Shown here: positions 1 to 5,996 of the stretch, piece after piece
Numbering within the stretch: the first letter of the stretch is position 1
Layout of the letters: each line of letters starts with the position of its first letter
Source: an uncultured Oscillospiraceae bacterium
Lineage (GTDB): Bacteria; Bacillota_A; Clostridia; Oscillospirales; Oscillospiraceae
Length of the DNA: 27,677 bases
Assembly: GCA_934561335.1 (NCBI GenBank)
Contig: CAKTGD010000003.1
Coordinates: 1-27,677 of the forward strand
Direction: 5' to 3'
Program-made: the position numbers and the translations under genes
The notes under the pieces: model-generated
The model's database searches: none
What the model saw: the letters and a program-made list of their open reading frames with translations, nothing else
What the model was told of the DNA's origin: nothing

Positions 1-452
1 CGGGCGTTGAAGGCCGCCTTCTTGCCGCACCAGCAGATGGTCTTGACCTCCTCCAGCTTGTCGGCCAGCACCAGCAGATGGTAGCTGCCGGGGAACAGCT
101 CGCCCTTGAAGTCGGCCCGCAGGCCGTAGCAGATCACAGGGATATTGCACTCGTCCACCAGATGCACCAGATAGTACACCTCATCCCGGGTCAGAAACTG
201 TGCCTCGTCCACGATGATGCAGGCGTATTGCTGCAGCGTCTCGTCGGACATGGCCTGCATCTCGTGGAAATAGACGCAGGGGTGCTTCAAGCCGATGCGG
301 GAGGACACCATGTGGTCGCCGTCCCGTGTGTCGATCTGGGGCTTGACCAACAGCGTGGATTGTCCCCGCTCCTCATAGTTGAAGCGGGCCATCAGCGCGT
401 TGGCGCTTTTGCTGGAGCCCATAGCCCCGTATTTGAAATAAAGCTGTGCCAT
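1..452 (-). CDS. tdk: Thymidine kinase, C-terminus cut by window edge
   Basis: Phosphorylates thymidine to dTMP in the cytosolic pyrimidine salvage pathway. I translated this gene by hand because it has no stop inside the window. The visible 150 residues begin MAQLYFKYGAMGSSKSANAL. They contain the TK1-type P-loop GAMGSSKS (residues 9-16), the Walker B/catalytic glutamate motif IIVDEAQFL (about residues 87-95), the YGLRADF segment, and a CWC pair that starts the structural zinc site. Family members are about 190-200 residues, so some 40-50 residues lie beyond position 1. The ATG at 452 follows an AAGGAG Shine-Dalgarno. It is the third gene of a minus-strand run after the radical SAM gene and mutY, 98 bp behind mutY. 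The family call is very secure. Confidence 0.95.
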   Translation of the reverse strand, partial: MAQLYFKYGAMGSSKSANALMARFNYEERGQSTLLVKPQIDTRDGDHMVSSRIGLKHPCVYFHEMQAMSDETLQQYACIIVDEAQFLTRDEVYYLVHLVDECNIPVICYGLRADFKGELFPGSYHLLVLADKLEEVKTICWCGKKAAFNA

Positions 453-550
453 TGTTGTGTTTCTCTCCTTATTTATCTTCTGTCCTTTGGGCGGTGTTCG
501 TCAAACGGCTGTAGGCATCGCCGGTCATTTCCCCACACAGGGAAGGCTTA

Positions 551-1591
551 TTACTTCTCCACCTTTCCAAACGCGGTGGGCATGGGGTATTTTTCCCGCT
601 CTTTTTCAGTGCGCCAGACCCACTCCGGCGGGCCGCCGCCCGTTATATCGATGGAAAATACCGTCATTTCCCAGATAATGTGGGTAAAAACATGCTTGTC
701 GGAAAAGCGTTTTCCCCATTGGTGGGGCGTAAGCCCCCATTCCTGCAATTGCGCCGCCGCCTGCGCTTCCGTCAGCGTGCCGGGCACGTTGGGAAACTCC
801 CACAGTCCCGCCAGCAGTCCCCTTCCCGGCCGCTGCCGCACTGCCGCGGCATCGCCGCGCCGCAGCAGGAACACCGTCAGATGCTCCGTCCGCTTGGCGG
901 CCTTCTTTTCCCGCACCGGCAGCTGCCGCTGCAAGCCCTTCTCCCGCGCCGCGCAAAAGCCCCGTGCCGGACACTGCGTGCACAGCGGTTCGCCGCTGGG
1001 CAGGCACACCATGGCCCCCAGATCCATCAGCGCCTGATTGAAAGCGCCGGGCCGGTCATGGGGGATCACCTCCGCCATCCACTGGCGGATCAGCGTCCGC
1101 ACCTTCGGCTCCAGCACGTTGCCGTCATAGCCGGTCAGCCGCGCCGCCAGACGCAGCACATTGCCGTCCACCGCCGGGACAGCCTGCCCGAAGGCGATGG
1201 AGGCGATGGCCCCCGCCGTGTAGTCCCCTACCCCCGGCAGCGCCGTCAGCGTATCGTAGGCGGAGGGGAAAACGCCGCCGTGCTGCTCCATAATGACCCG
1301 GGCCGCCCTTTGCAGGTTCCGGGCGCGGCTGTAGTAGCCCAGCCCCTGCCACAGCGCCATCAGCTGCTGTTCATCGGCGCCGGCCAGCGCCTCCACCGTG
1401 GGCAGCGCCTCCATGAACCGCCGGAAATAGGGCAGCACCGCCGTGACGCGGGTCTGCTGCAGCATGATCTCCGACACCCATGTGCGGTAGGGGGAAACCG
1501 TCTCCCGCCACGGCAGGCGGCGGCGGTTTTCATCGTACCACGCCAGCAGCGGCTCCGGCAGGCGCTTGAGTTGTTGGGGTGCAGCGCTCAT
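551..1591 (-). CDS. mutY: A/G-specific adenine DNA glycosylase MutY
   Basis: Removes adenine mispaired with 8-oxoguanine and so prevents G:C to T:A mutations. The protein has 346 residues. In order it shows the helix-hairpin-helix LPGVGDYTAGAIASIAFG, the catalytic-aspartate segment VDGNVLRLAAR, a four-cysteine [4Fe-4S] site (CLPSGEPLCTQCPARGFC, with seven residues rather than six between the first two cysteines), and a C-terminal Nudix-like 8-oxoG recognition domain with RGLLAGLWEFPN. An upstream in-frame ATG at 1642 would add 17 residues and overlap the preceding gene. I chose the ATG at 1591 because GAGGAG lies five bases before it and MSAAPQQLKRL is a normal MutY beginning. It follows the radical SAM gene by 11 bp, so the two are probably co-transcribed. 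Complete and without visible defects. Confidence 0.96.
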   Translation of the reverse strand: MSAAPQQLKRLPEPLLAWYDENRRRLPWRETVSPYRTWVSEIMLQQTRVTAVLPYFRRFMEALPTVEALAGADEQQLMALWQGLGYYSRARNLQRAARVIMEQHGGVFPSAYDTLTALPGVGDYTAGAIASIAFGQAVPAVDGNVLRLAARLTGYDGNVLEPKVRTLIRQWMAEVIPHDRPGAFNQALMDLGAMVCLPSGEPLCTQCPARGFCAAREKGLQRQLPVREKKAAKRTEHLTVFLLRRGDAAAVRQRPGRGLLAGLWEFPNVPGTLTEAQAAAQLQEWGLTPHQWGKRFSDKHVFTHIIWEMTVFSIDITGGGPPEWVWRTEKEREKYPMPTAFGKVEK

Positions 1592-1602
1592 GAATGCTCC
1601 TC

Positions 1603-2445
1603 TCATTTGCTGAACCGCGCCGCGTAGCCGCAGCGGCGGCATAGCGCCTCGCTGGGATGGCGGCGGGAAAAGCCCTCCCGGATGGCCTGCGCTCTGGGCG
1701 CGCTCAGGATTTCCGGCAGGGACTGGTCAAAAAGATTGCCCAGCGGCATGCGGCCCTCGCCGTCCAGACAGCAGGGCACCGCCGTACCGTCGCACAGTAC
1801 CGCCAGCTGCTGGCGCAGGGCATGGCAGAACTGTACGTCGCCCTGCGCCGCCTCCGGTGACGGCCAGTCGAATTTCCGGGCCGACTCCAGATAAAGCCGC
1901 TCCCCCACCCGCCGGTTGCCCACGCTGTCGCGGGGCAGGCTTTCCACATCTGCGCCGGTCTTTGTGGATAAAAAGCGGAGGATCTCGCTGTTGCGTGTCT
2001 CCGCGCCGCCCTCGTTCCACAGCCGCAGGGCGCACAGCACGCCCTTGGCGGCGGCCGCCGCGCAGAAATCCCACACCTGCGCAAGATAGTCTGTCATGTC
2101 GCCGCCGCCGTTGCCCTCAAAGCTGTGGAGCGATACGCTGACCTTGTGCAGCGCCGGCGCGGCCAGCAGCGTTTCCGTCTGCCGGGGCAGCAGCGTGCCG
2201 TTGGTGGTAAGGCACACCCGAAAGCCCAGCCGGTGGGCGGTGGCCAGCAGCTGGGAAAGCTGGGGATGGAGCAGCGGCTCACCCATCACATGAAAGTAGA
2301 GATAGCGGGTGTGGCCCCGCAGCTTTTCGGCGATGACGCGGAATTCCTCCGGCGAGAGGAACCGCTTTTCCCGTCTTGTGCCGGGGCAGAAATCGCAGGC
2401 GAGATTGCACACGTTGGTGATTTCCACATAAACCCGTTTGAACAT
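1603..2445 (-). CDS. Radical SAM/SPASM-domain protein of unknown substrate
   Basis: A 280-residue radical S-adenosylmethionine enzyme. The N-terminus carries CNLACDFC (CX3CX2C, residues 13-20), the signature that binds the [4Fe-4S] cluster cleaving SAM. Next comes HVMGEPLLHP, the SAM-contacting GEP motif, then LTTNGTLL typical of this fold. The C-terminal part has clustered cysteines (LCDGTAVPCCLDGEG and LCRRCGY), the hallmark of a SPASM/twitch domain holding an auxiliary cluster. SPASM proteins include peptide-modifying enzymes and anaerobic sulfatase activators, but no precursor peptide or sulfatase gene is adjacent, so the substrate cannot be inferred. It is the first gene of the minus-strand run with mutY and tdk. 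The start at 2445 has a GGGGGC-type ribosome site. Confidence 0.88.
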   Translation of the reverse strand: MFKRVYVEITNVCNLACDFCPGTRREKRFLSPEEFRVIAEKLRGHTRYLYFHVMGEPLLHPQLSQLLATAHRLGFRVCLTTNGTLLPRQTETLLAAPALHKVSVSLHSFEGNGGGDMTDYLAQVWDFCAAAAAKGVLCALRLWNEGGAETRNSEILRFLSTKTGADVESLPRDSVGNRRVGERLYLESARKFDWPSPEAAQGDVQFCHALRQQLAVLCDGTAVPCCLDGEGRMPLGNLFDQSLPEILSAPRAQAIREGFSRRHPSEALCRRCGYAARFSK

Positions 2446-2471
2446 GTCTTGCCCCCTTTCGCATTGGAGCT

Positions 2472-2480
2472 ATTGTACCA
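2472..2480 (-). promoter_or_regulatory. Extended -10 promoter for the radical SAM-mutY-tdk run
   Basis: On the minus strand this reads TGGTACAAT: a TGn extension followed by the -10 hexamer TACAAT. No good -35 element is seen at 17-18 bp. Transcription would start near 2465, giving a leader of about 20 nt before the gene at 2445. Confidence 0.6.
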
Positions 2481-2537
2481 CGATTTACACGGCGGTGCAC
2501 CATAAAAATCGTATTTTTCCACCGGCGCGTGAAAATC

Positions 2538-2566
2538 TTGCCATTTCGCCTGCGCGGTGGTAAAAT
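2538..2566 (+). promoter_or_regulatory. SigA-type promoter for the bile salt hydrolase gene
   Basis: TTGCCA (2538-2543), a 17-bp spacer and TAAAAT (2561-2566), with a TGn extension. It lies about 60 bp before the start codon and is arranged back-to-back with the divergent radical SAM promoter. Confidence 0.7.
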
Positions 2567-2628
2567 GCTCCAAAACCGCACATACTGGCGTCATGCTCCG
2601 CCCGGCGGCGGAAGAATCAGGAGGGCTT

Positions 2629-3606
2629 ATGTGTACAGCAGCAACGTATCAGACCAGGAATTTTTATATGGGCCGCACCTTGGACTACGAGTTTTCCTAT
2701 GGCGAGGAGATCGTCGTCATGCCCCGGCGCTATCCCCTGCCCTTCCGCTATGAGGGCACGCTGACCGAGCACTATGCCCTCATCGGCATGGCGCACGTGG
2801 CGGAGGAATATCCGCTGTATTATGACGCGGTGAATGAAAAGGGGCTTGGCATGGCGGGCCTGAATTTTGTGGGCAATGCCTGCTATGCCGCGCAGAGCGC
2901 GGCGGGACGCCGCAACGTGGCCCAGTTCGAGTTTATCCCGTGGGTGCTGAGCCAGTGCGCCACACTGGCAGAGGCCAGAGCGCTGCTCTCCGAGCTGAAC
3001 CTGACGGGGCAGCCCTTCAATAGCCAGCTTCCGGCGGCGCAGCTCCACTGGCTCATCGCCGATGAAACCGGGGCCATTGTGGTAGAGTCGGTGGCGCAGG
3101 GGCTGAAGGTCTACGATAATCCGGCCGGCGTGCTGACCAACAACCCGCCCTTCCCCCAGCAGATGTTCAGCCTGAACAACTATATGCACCTCTCGCCCCG
3201 CCAGCCGGAGAACCTGTTCTCTCCGGCGCTGCCGCTGCATACCTACAGCCGCGGCATGGGCGCGCTGGGCTTGCCCGGCGACCTGTCCTCCGCCTCCCGC
3301 TTTGCCCGGGTGGCCTTTACCCGGCTTAATTCCCGCTCCGGCGACGGTGAGGCGGACAGCGTGGGGCAGTTTTTCCACATCCTCGGCTCGGTGGAGCAGC
3401 AGCGGGGCTGCTGTCAGGTGGGGGAGGACGGCTATGAGATCACCATCTATACCTCCTGCTGGAATGCCGGCACAGGCGTTTATTACTACACCACCTATAC
3501 CAACCGGCAGATCACCGCGGTGGACATGCACCGCACGGCGCTGGACGGCGCGGCACTGGTCCGCTATCCCATGTTGCAGCAAGAGCAGATCCTTTTCCAG
3601 AACTGA
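2629..3606 (+). CDS. bsh: Choloylglycine hydrolase / bile salt hydrolase family (Ntn hydrolase)
   Basis: Hydrolyses the amide bond of glycine- or taurine-conjugated bile acids, releasing free bile acid and amino acid. The product has 325 residues, the usual size. The ATG at 2629 makes Cys2 (MCTAATYQ) the N-terminal nucleophile after Met removal, and a strong AGGAGG precedes it; the longer frame start at 2557 would bury this cysteine. Other active-site residues by family alignment are Arg16, Asp19, Asn in GLNFVGN, Asn in VLTNNPPF, and Arg in SSASRF. The segment YSRGMGALGLPGD carries an SRG loop at the position where bile salt hydrolases differ in conjugate preference. Penicillin V acylases share the fold, but the whole pattern fits the bile salt hydrolase branch. 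No signal peptide, so cytosolic. Monocistronic. Confidence 0.9.
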   Translation: MCTAATYQTRNFYMGRTLDYEFSYGEEIVVMPRRYPLPFRYEGTLTEHYALIGMAHVAEEYPLYYDAVNEKGLGMAGLNFVGNACYAAQSAAGRRNVAQFEFIPWVLSQCATLAEARALLSELNLTGQPFNSQLPAAQLHWLIADETGAIVVESVAQGLKVYDNPAGVLTNNPPFPQQMFSLNNYMHLSPRQPENLFSPALPLHTYSRGMGALGLPGDLSSASRFARVAFTRLNSRSGDGEADSVGQFFHILGSVEQQRGCCQVGEDGYEITIYTSCWNAGTGVYYYTTYTNRQITAVDMHRTALDGAALVRYPMLQQEQILFQN

Positions 3607-3648
3607 AAAATGAGCGCCGCCCCCGCCATGATCGGCGGGGGCGGCGCT
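3606..3648 (-). terminator. Intrinsic terminator of spoVAC
   Basis: A perfect 15-bp GC-rich stem pairs 3613-3627 with 3634-3648 around a 6-base loop. Read on the minus strand it is followed by five T (3610-3606). The plus side lacks a T-run, so it serves the minus-strand gene best, though the stem may also slow transcription from bsh, whose stop codon touches it. Confidence 0.85.
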
Positions 3649-3664
3649 TACCGCTTGTCAAAGA

Positions 3665-4102
3665 TTATCCCAGCGCCCACAGGAGCAGCCCATACGCCAC
3701 GCTGGCGGCGGTACCGAATACGATCACCGGCCCGGCCACGGAGAACATCTTTACGGCGGTGCCTGTGACGATGCCCTCTGCCCGAAAGTCGATGGCCGGT
3801 GAGGCCACGGCGTTGGCAAAGCCGGTGATGGGCACCAGCGTCCCCGCCCCGGCATAGCGGGCCAGCCTGTGGTATAGCCCCAGCCCTGTAGACAGGGCCG
3901 AGAGGAACACCAGCGTTACCGATGCGGCGCCGGATGCCTCCTGCTGGCTCAGGCCCAGCAGGCCGTACCACTGGCCGAGGGCCTGCCCCAGACAGCAGAT
4001 ACCGCCGCCCACCAGAAAGGCCAGCGCCATGTTTTTCCCCACCGGCGATCTGGGGTTGATGCGCTTGAGATATTCCTGATATTCCTTGGGTGACATGTCC
4101 AT
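3665..4102 (-). CDS. spoVAC: Stage V sporulation protein AC (SpoVAC)
   Basis: Inner spore membrane protein of the SpoVA complex that moves Ca-dipicolinate during sporulation and germination; B. subtilis SpoVAC has been described as a mechanosensitive channel. The 145-residue product begins MDMSPKEYQEYLKR. It has several hydrophobic segments (NMALAFLVGGGICCLGQ; SVTLVFLSALSTGLGLY; a C-terminal VIVFGTAASVAYGLL) and the family motif YAGAGTLVPITGFANAV. The sequence after it, with ASPAIDFRAEGIVTG and KMFSVAGPVIVFG, fits SpoVAC rather than SpoVAE. A start at 4162 would add 20 residues but lies upstream of the predicted SigG promoter and has no ribosome site, so 4102 is preferred. It is odd that neither spoVAD nor spoVAE accompanies it: the gene stands alone between its own promoter and terminator. 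Confidence 0.9.
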   Translation of the reverse strand: MDMSPKEYQEYLKRINPRSPVGKNMALAFLVGGGICCLGQALGQWYGLLGLSQQEASGAASVTLVFLSALSTGLGLYHRLARYAGAGTLVPITGFANAVASPAIDFRAEGIVTGTAVKMFSVAGPVIVFGTAASVAYGLLLWALG

Positions 4103-4131
4103 ATTTTCCACGGCCTTTCCCTGTTTTGGGA

Positions 4132-4160
4132 TAGTTTGTCCCGCGGGTGGAAAATCATGC
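4132..4160 (-). promoter_or_regulatory. Probable SigG (forespore) promoter of spoVAC
   Basis: On the minus strand the sequence is GCATG (4160-4156), 17 bp, then CAAACTA (4138-4132). This fits the forespore consensus gHATR with about 18 bp to CATWHTA, with one -10 mismatch. Expression of SpoVA proteins in the forespore under SigG is established in Bacillus. The start site would be near 4125, about 23 nt before the chosen ATG. Confidence 0.6.
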
Positions 4161-4161
4161 A

Positions 4162-4190
4162 TTGATAAAAGGGCCGGTTGGGCGTATAAT
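4162..4190 (+). promoter_or_regulatory. SigA-type promoter of the ferredoxin-hemW operon
   Basis: TTGATA (4162-4167), exactly 17 bp, then a perfect TATAAT (4185-4190). Transcription would start near 4197 and leave a leader of about 108 nt before the ferredoxin ATG. The -35 begins two bases from the -35 of the divergent SigG-like promoter. Confidence 0.85.
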
Positions 4191-4198
4191 AACTATTT

Positions 4199-4276
4199 GA
4201 AAAGCTTTTCGCGGCTCCGGCTATGCGTTGCTTTTGCCCTTGGCGGCAAAAGTACCTCACGCCCGGAAGCGCGAAA
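4199..4276 (+). other. Structured 5' leader of the ferredoxin-hemW transcript
   Basis: The leader contains a 12-base perfect palindrome (GAAAAGCTTTTC, 4199-4210). An outer imperfect stem pairs 4207-4220 with 4263-4276 (12 of 14 positions). Inside it lies a perfect 8-bp stem, CTTTTGCC (4231-4238) with GGCAAAAG (4245-4252). No T-run follows, so it is not an attenuator of the ordinary type. I recognise no known riboswitch. It could be a small dispersed hairpin repeat or a structured regulatory leader. Confidence 0.45.
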
Positions 4277-4304
4277 TTCTCTAACCCACATCGAGGTGTA
4301 CATC

Positions 4305-4550
4305 ATGAGCCTGAGCGACAACTACTATCTTTTCGGCCGCAAGCCGCTGCAATACGCCGTCATCGACCCGGTGCAGTGTACCGGGTGCGGCTGGTGCGCC
4401 ATGTTCTGCCCGGTGGAGTGCATGTTCCAGCGGCCCGACGGGTTTTATGACCTGAACGTGGACAAATGCATCGGCTGCCGCTCCTGCAAGGTCAACTGCT
4501 TTTATGAGGCCGTGACCATGGTGCAGCGCACCCGGAGGGAGGAGGCATGA
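4305..4550 (+). CDS. Small 2[4Fe-4S] ferredoxin
   Basis: Low-potential electron carrier of 81 residues beginning MSLSDNYYLFGRKPLQYAV. It has two CX2CX2CX3C motifs: CTGCGWCAMFC (followed by PVEC, an extra cysteine) and CIGCRSCKVNC. Each ligates one [4Fe-4S] cluster. The in-frame extension back to 4086 would run through a strong promoter, so I start at the ATG at 4305, which has GAGGTG seven bases upstream. The stop codon overlaps the hemW start (ATGATG), so the two proteins are translationally coupled. This suggests the ferredoxin supplies electrons to, or works with, the HemW-like radical SAM enzyme; that partner assignment is inference. Confidence 0.88.
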   Translation: MSLSDNYYLFGRKPLQYAVIDPVQCTGCGWCAMFCPVECMFQRPDGFYDLNVDKCIGCRSCKVNCFYEAVTMVQRTRREEA

Positions 4551-5737
4551 TGGAAAAAACGCTGGGTCTTTATGTCCATATCCCCTTCTGCAAGAGCAAG
4601 TGCGCCTACTGCGACTTCTATTCCCTGCCCCACAGCGAGGAGAAGATGGACGCCTATACCGCCGCCCTGATCCGCCATCTGGAGGAGGTAGCGCCTCGCT
4701 GTGACGCCCACACGGTGGACACCGTATATTTCGGCGGCGGCACCCCCAGCTATCTGGGGGAAAAGCGGCTGACAAAGCTGCTGAAAACCGTGAAAAAGCG
4801 CTATCATGTGGCCGCCGGCGCGGAGATCACGCTGGAGGCCAATCCCGACAGCGCCGAGGACTGGAAGGCGCTGCGCGCACTGCGGAAGGCGGGCTTCAAC
4901 CGTATTTCACTGGGCGTGCAGGCGGCGGACGACGCGCTCCTGCGGCGCATCGGCCGGGTACATACATGGGAGCAGGTGCTCTCGGCGGTGGCGGCGGCCC
5001 GGATGGCCGGGTTTGAGAATGTAAGCCTTGATCTGATCTACGGTCTGCCGGGTCAGACGCTGGCGGCGTGGCAGGATACCCTTCGCGCCGCAGCGGCGCT
5101 GGAGCCAAAGCATCTGAGCTGCTACGGCTTGAAGGTGGAGCCGGGCACGCCGCTGTGGCAGCAGCGCGCCGCCGCGGATATTCCCGACGACGATGCGCAG
5201 GCCGACATGTACCTGTGGACGGTGGATTACCTGAAAAAGTACGGCTTCGCGCAGTATGAAATTTCCAATTTCGCCCACCCGGGCTGGGAGAGCCGCCACA
5301 ATCTGAAATACTGGACGCTGGGGGAATACGCAGGCTTCGGCCCCGGCGCCCACTCCGACATGGGCGGCGTCCGCTTTGCCTACGAGCGGGATCTGGACGC
5401 CTATATCGCCGGGGAGCTGCGCCTGTCGGAGATGGAGAAGATCCCGCCGCTTGACCGGGATCTGGAGTACATCATGCTGTCGCTGCGGACGGCGCAGGGC
5501 ATCGACAGCGGCTATTTCCAGCGGCAGTTCCGCCAGAAGTTCCAGCCTATGGAGGCGCTGCTGGTGCAGTACGAGGCCCACGGTCTTGCCGCACGGACAG
5601 AGGCGGGCTGGCGCTTGACACCCCGGGGCTTTTTCGTGTCCAACGCCATCATTGTCTCTTTGCAGGAGGCGGTGGGCCGCGCCCGGCAGGAGAAGCTGCG
5701 TCAGGCGGCGCAGGGCAATTTCAGAGTTGAGGTATGA
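4547..5737 (+). CDS. hemW: HemW-type radical SAM protein (coproporphyrinogen III oxidase-like)
   Basis: Member of the HemN/HemW family, 396 residues. CKSKCAYCDF (residues 15-24) is the radical SAM cluster motif with the extra CxF signature of the family. It is followed by YFGGGTPSYL, the ISLGVQAADDALLRRIGR segment, DLIYGLPGQT, and a C-terminal HemN domain. HemW is known as a heme-binding chaperone that inserts heme into respiratory enzymes; true HemN oxidises coproporphyrinogen III. The length and the CX3CX2CXF arrangement fit HemW better. No other heme genes are nearby. Translation is coupled to the upstream ferredoxin through an ATGA overlap. The transcript ends at a strong terminator just after the stop. 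Confidence 0.88.
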   Translation: MMEKTLGLYVHIPFCKSKCAYCDFYSLPHSEEKMDAYTAALIRHLEEVAPRCDAHTVDTVYFGGGTPSYLGEKRLTKLLKTVKKRYHVAAGAEITLEANPDSAEDWKALRALRKAGFNRISLGVQAADDALLRRIGRVHTWEQVLSAVAAARMAGFENVSLDLIYGLPGQTLAAWQDTLRAAAALEPKHLSCYGLKVEPGTPLWQQRAAADIPDDDAQADMYLWTVDYLKKYGFAQYEISNFAHPGWESRHNLKYWTLGEYAGFGPGAHSDMGGVRFAYERDLDAYIAGELRLSEMEKIPPLDRDLEYIMLSLRTAQGIDSGYFQRQFRQKFQPMEALLVQYEAHGLAARTEAGWRLTPRGFFVSNAIIVSLQEAVGRARQEKLRQAAQGNFRVEV

Positions 5738-5738
5738 C

Positions 5739-5783
5739 CATCAGCCCCCGGCGGAGGATTCTGCCGGGGCTGATGCTTTTTTT
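5739..5783 (+). terminator. Intrinsic terminator after hemW
   Basis: A 13-bp stem pairs CATCAGCCCC...GGC (5739-5752, one bulged C) with GCCGGGGCTGATG (5763-5775). Seven T follow (5777-5783). Confidence 0.92.
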
Positions 5784-5888
5784 GGCGGAAAATCCGGCCA
5801 TGCGGCAACTATTTTCTGTGAAATCCACCGTTTTTTGCCGCGTGCCCTCTTTATTTGTAACGGAACCGTAAATTTTTCGGTTTTGCGA

Positions 5889-5917
5889 TTGATTTGAAAA
5901 GCGGGAGATGATAAACT
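5889..5917 (+). promoter_or_regulatory. SigA-type promoter of the RND exporter gene
   Basis: TTGATT (5889-5894), 17 bp, TAAACT (5912-5917) with a TGn extension. The 75-nt leader holds a perfect 8-bp hairpin ATGCGGCG/CGCCGCAT (5929-5936 with 5942-5949). A weak AACCG/CGGTT inverted repeat (5864-5868, 5878-5882) lies just upstream of the -35 and could be an operator. No adjacent regulator gene is present. Confidence 0.65.
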
Positions 5918-5996
5918 AAAGCGACAAAATGCGGCGAGCTGCGCCGCATCCGTTCCCGTAGCCCGCTTTCGCGGCGCAGAAGAGAGGAAGAACTTC

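Noticed and set aside
4103..4162. Longer SpoVAC start at 4162
   Set aside because: No ribosome site, lies upstream of the predicted transcript start, and the extra residues are not SpoVAC-like.
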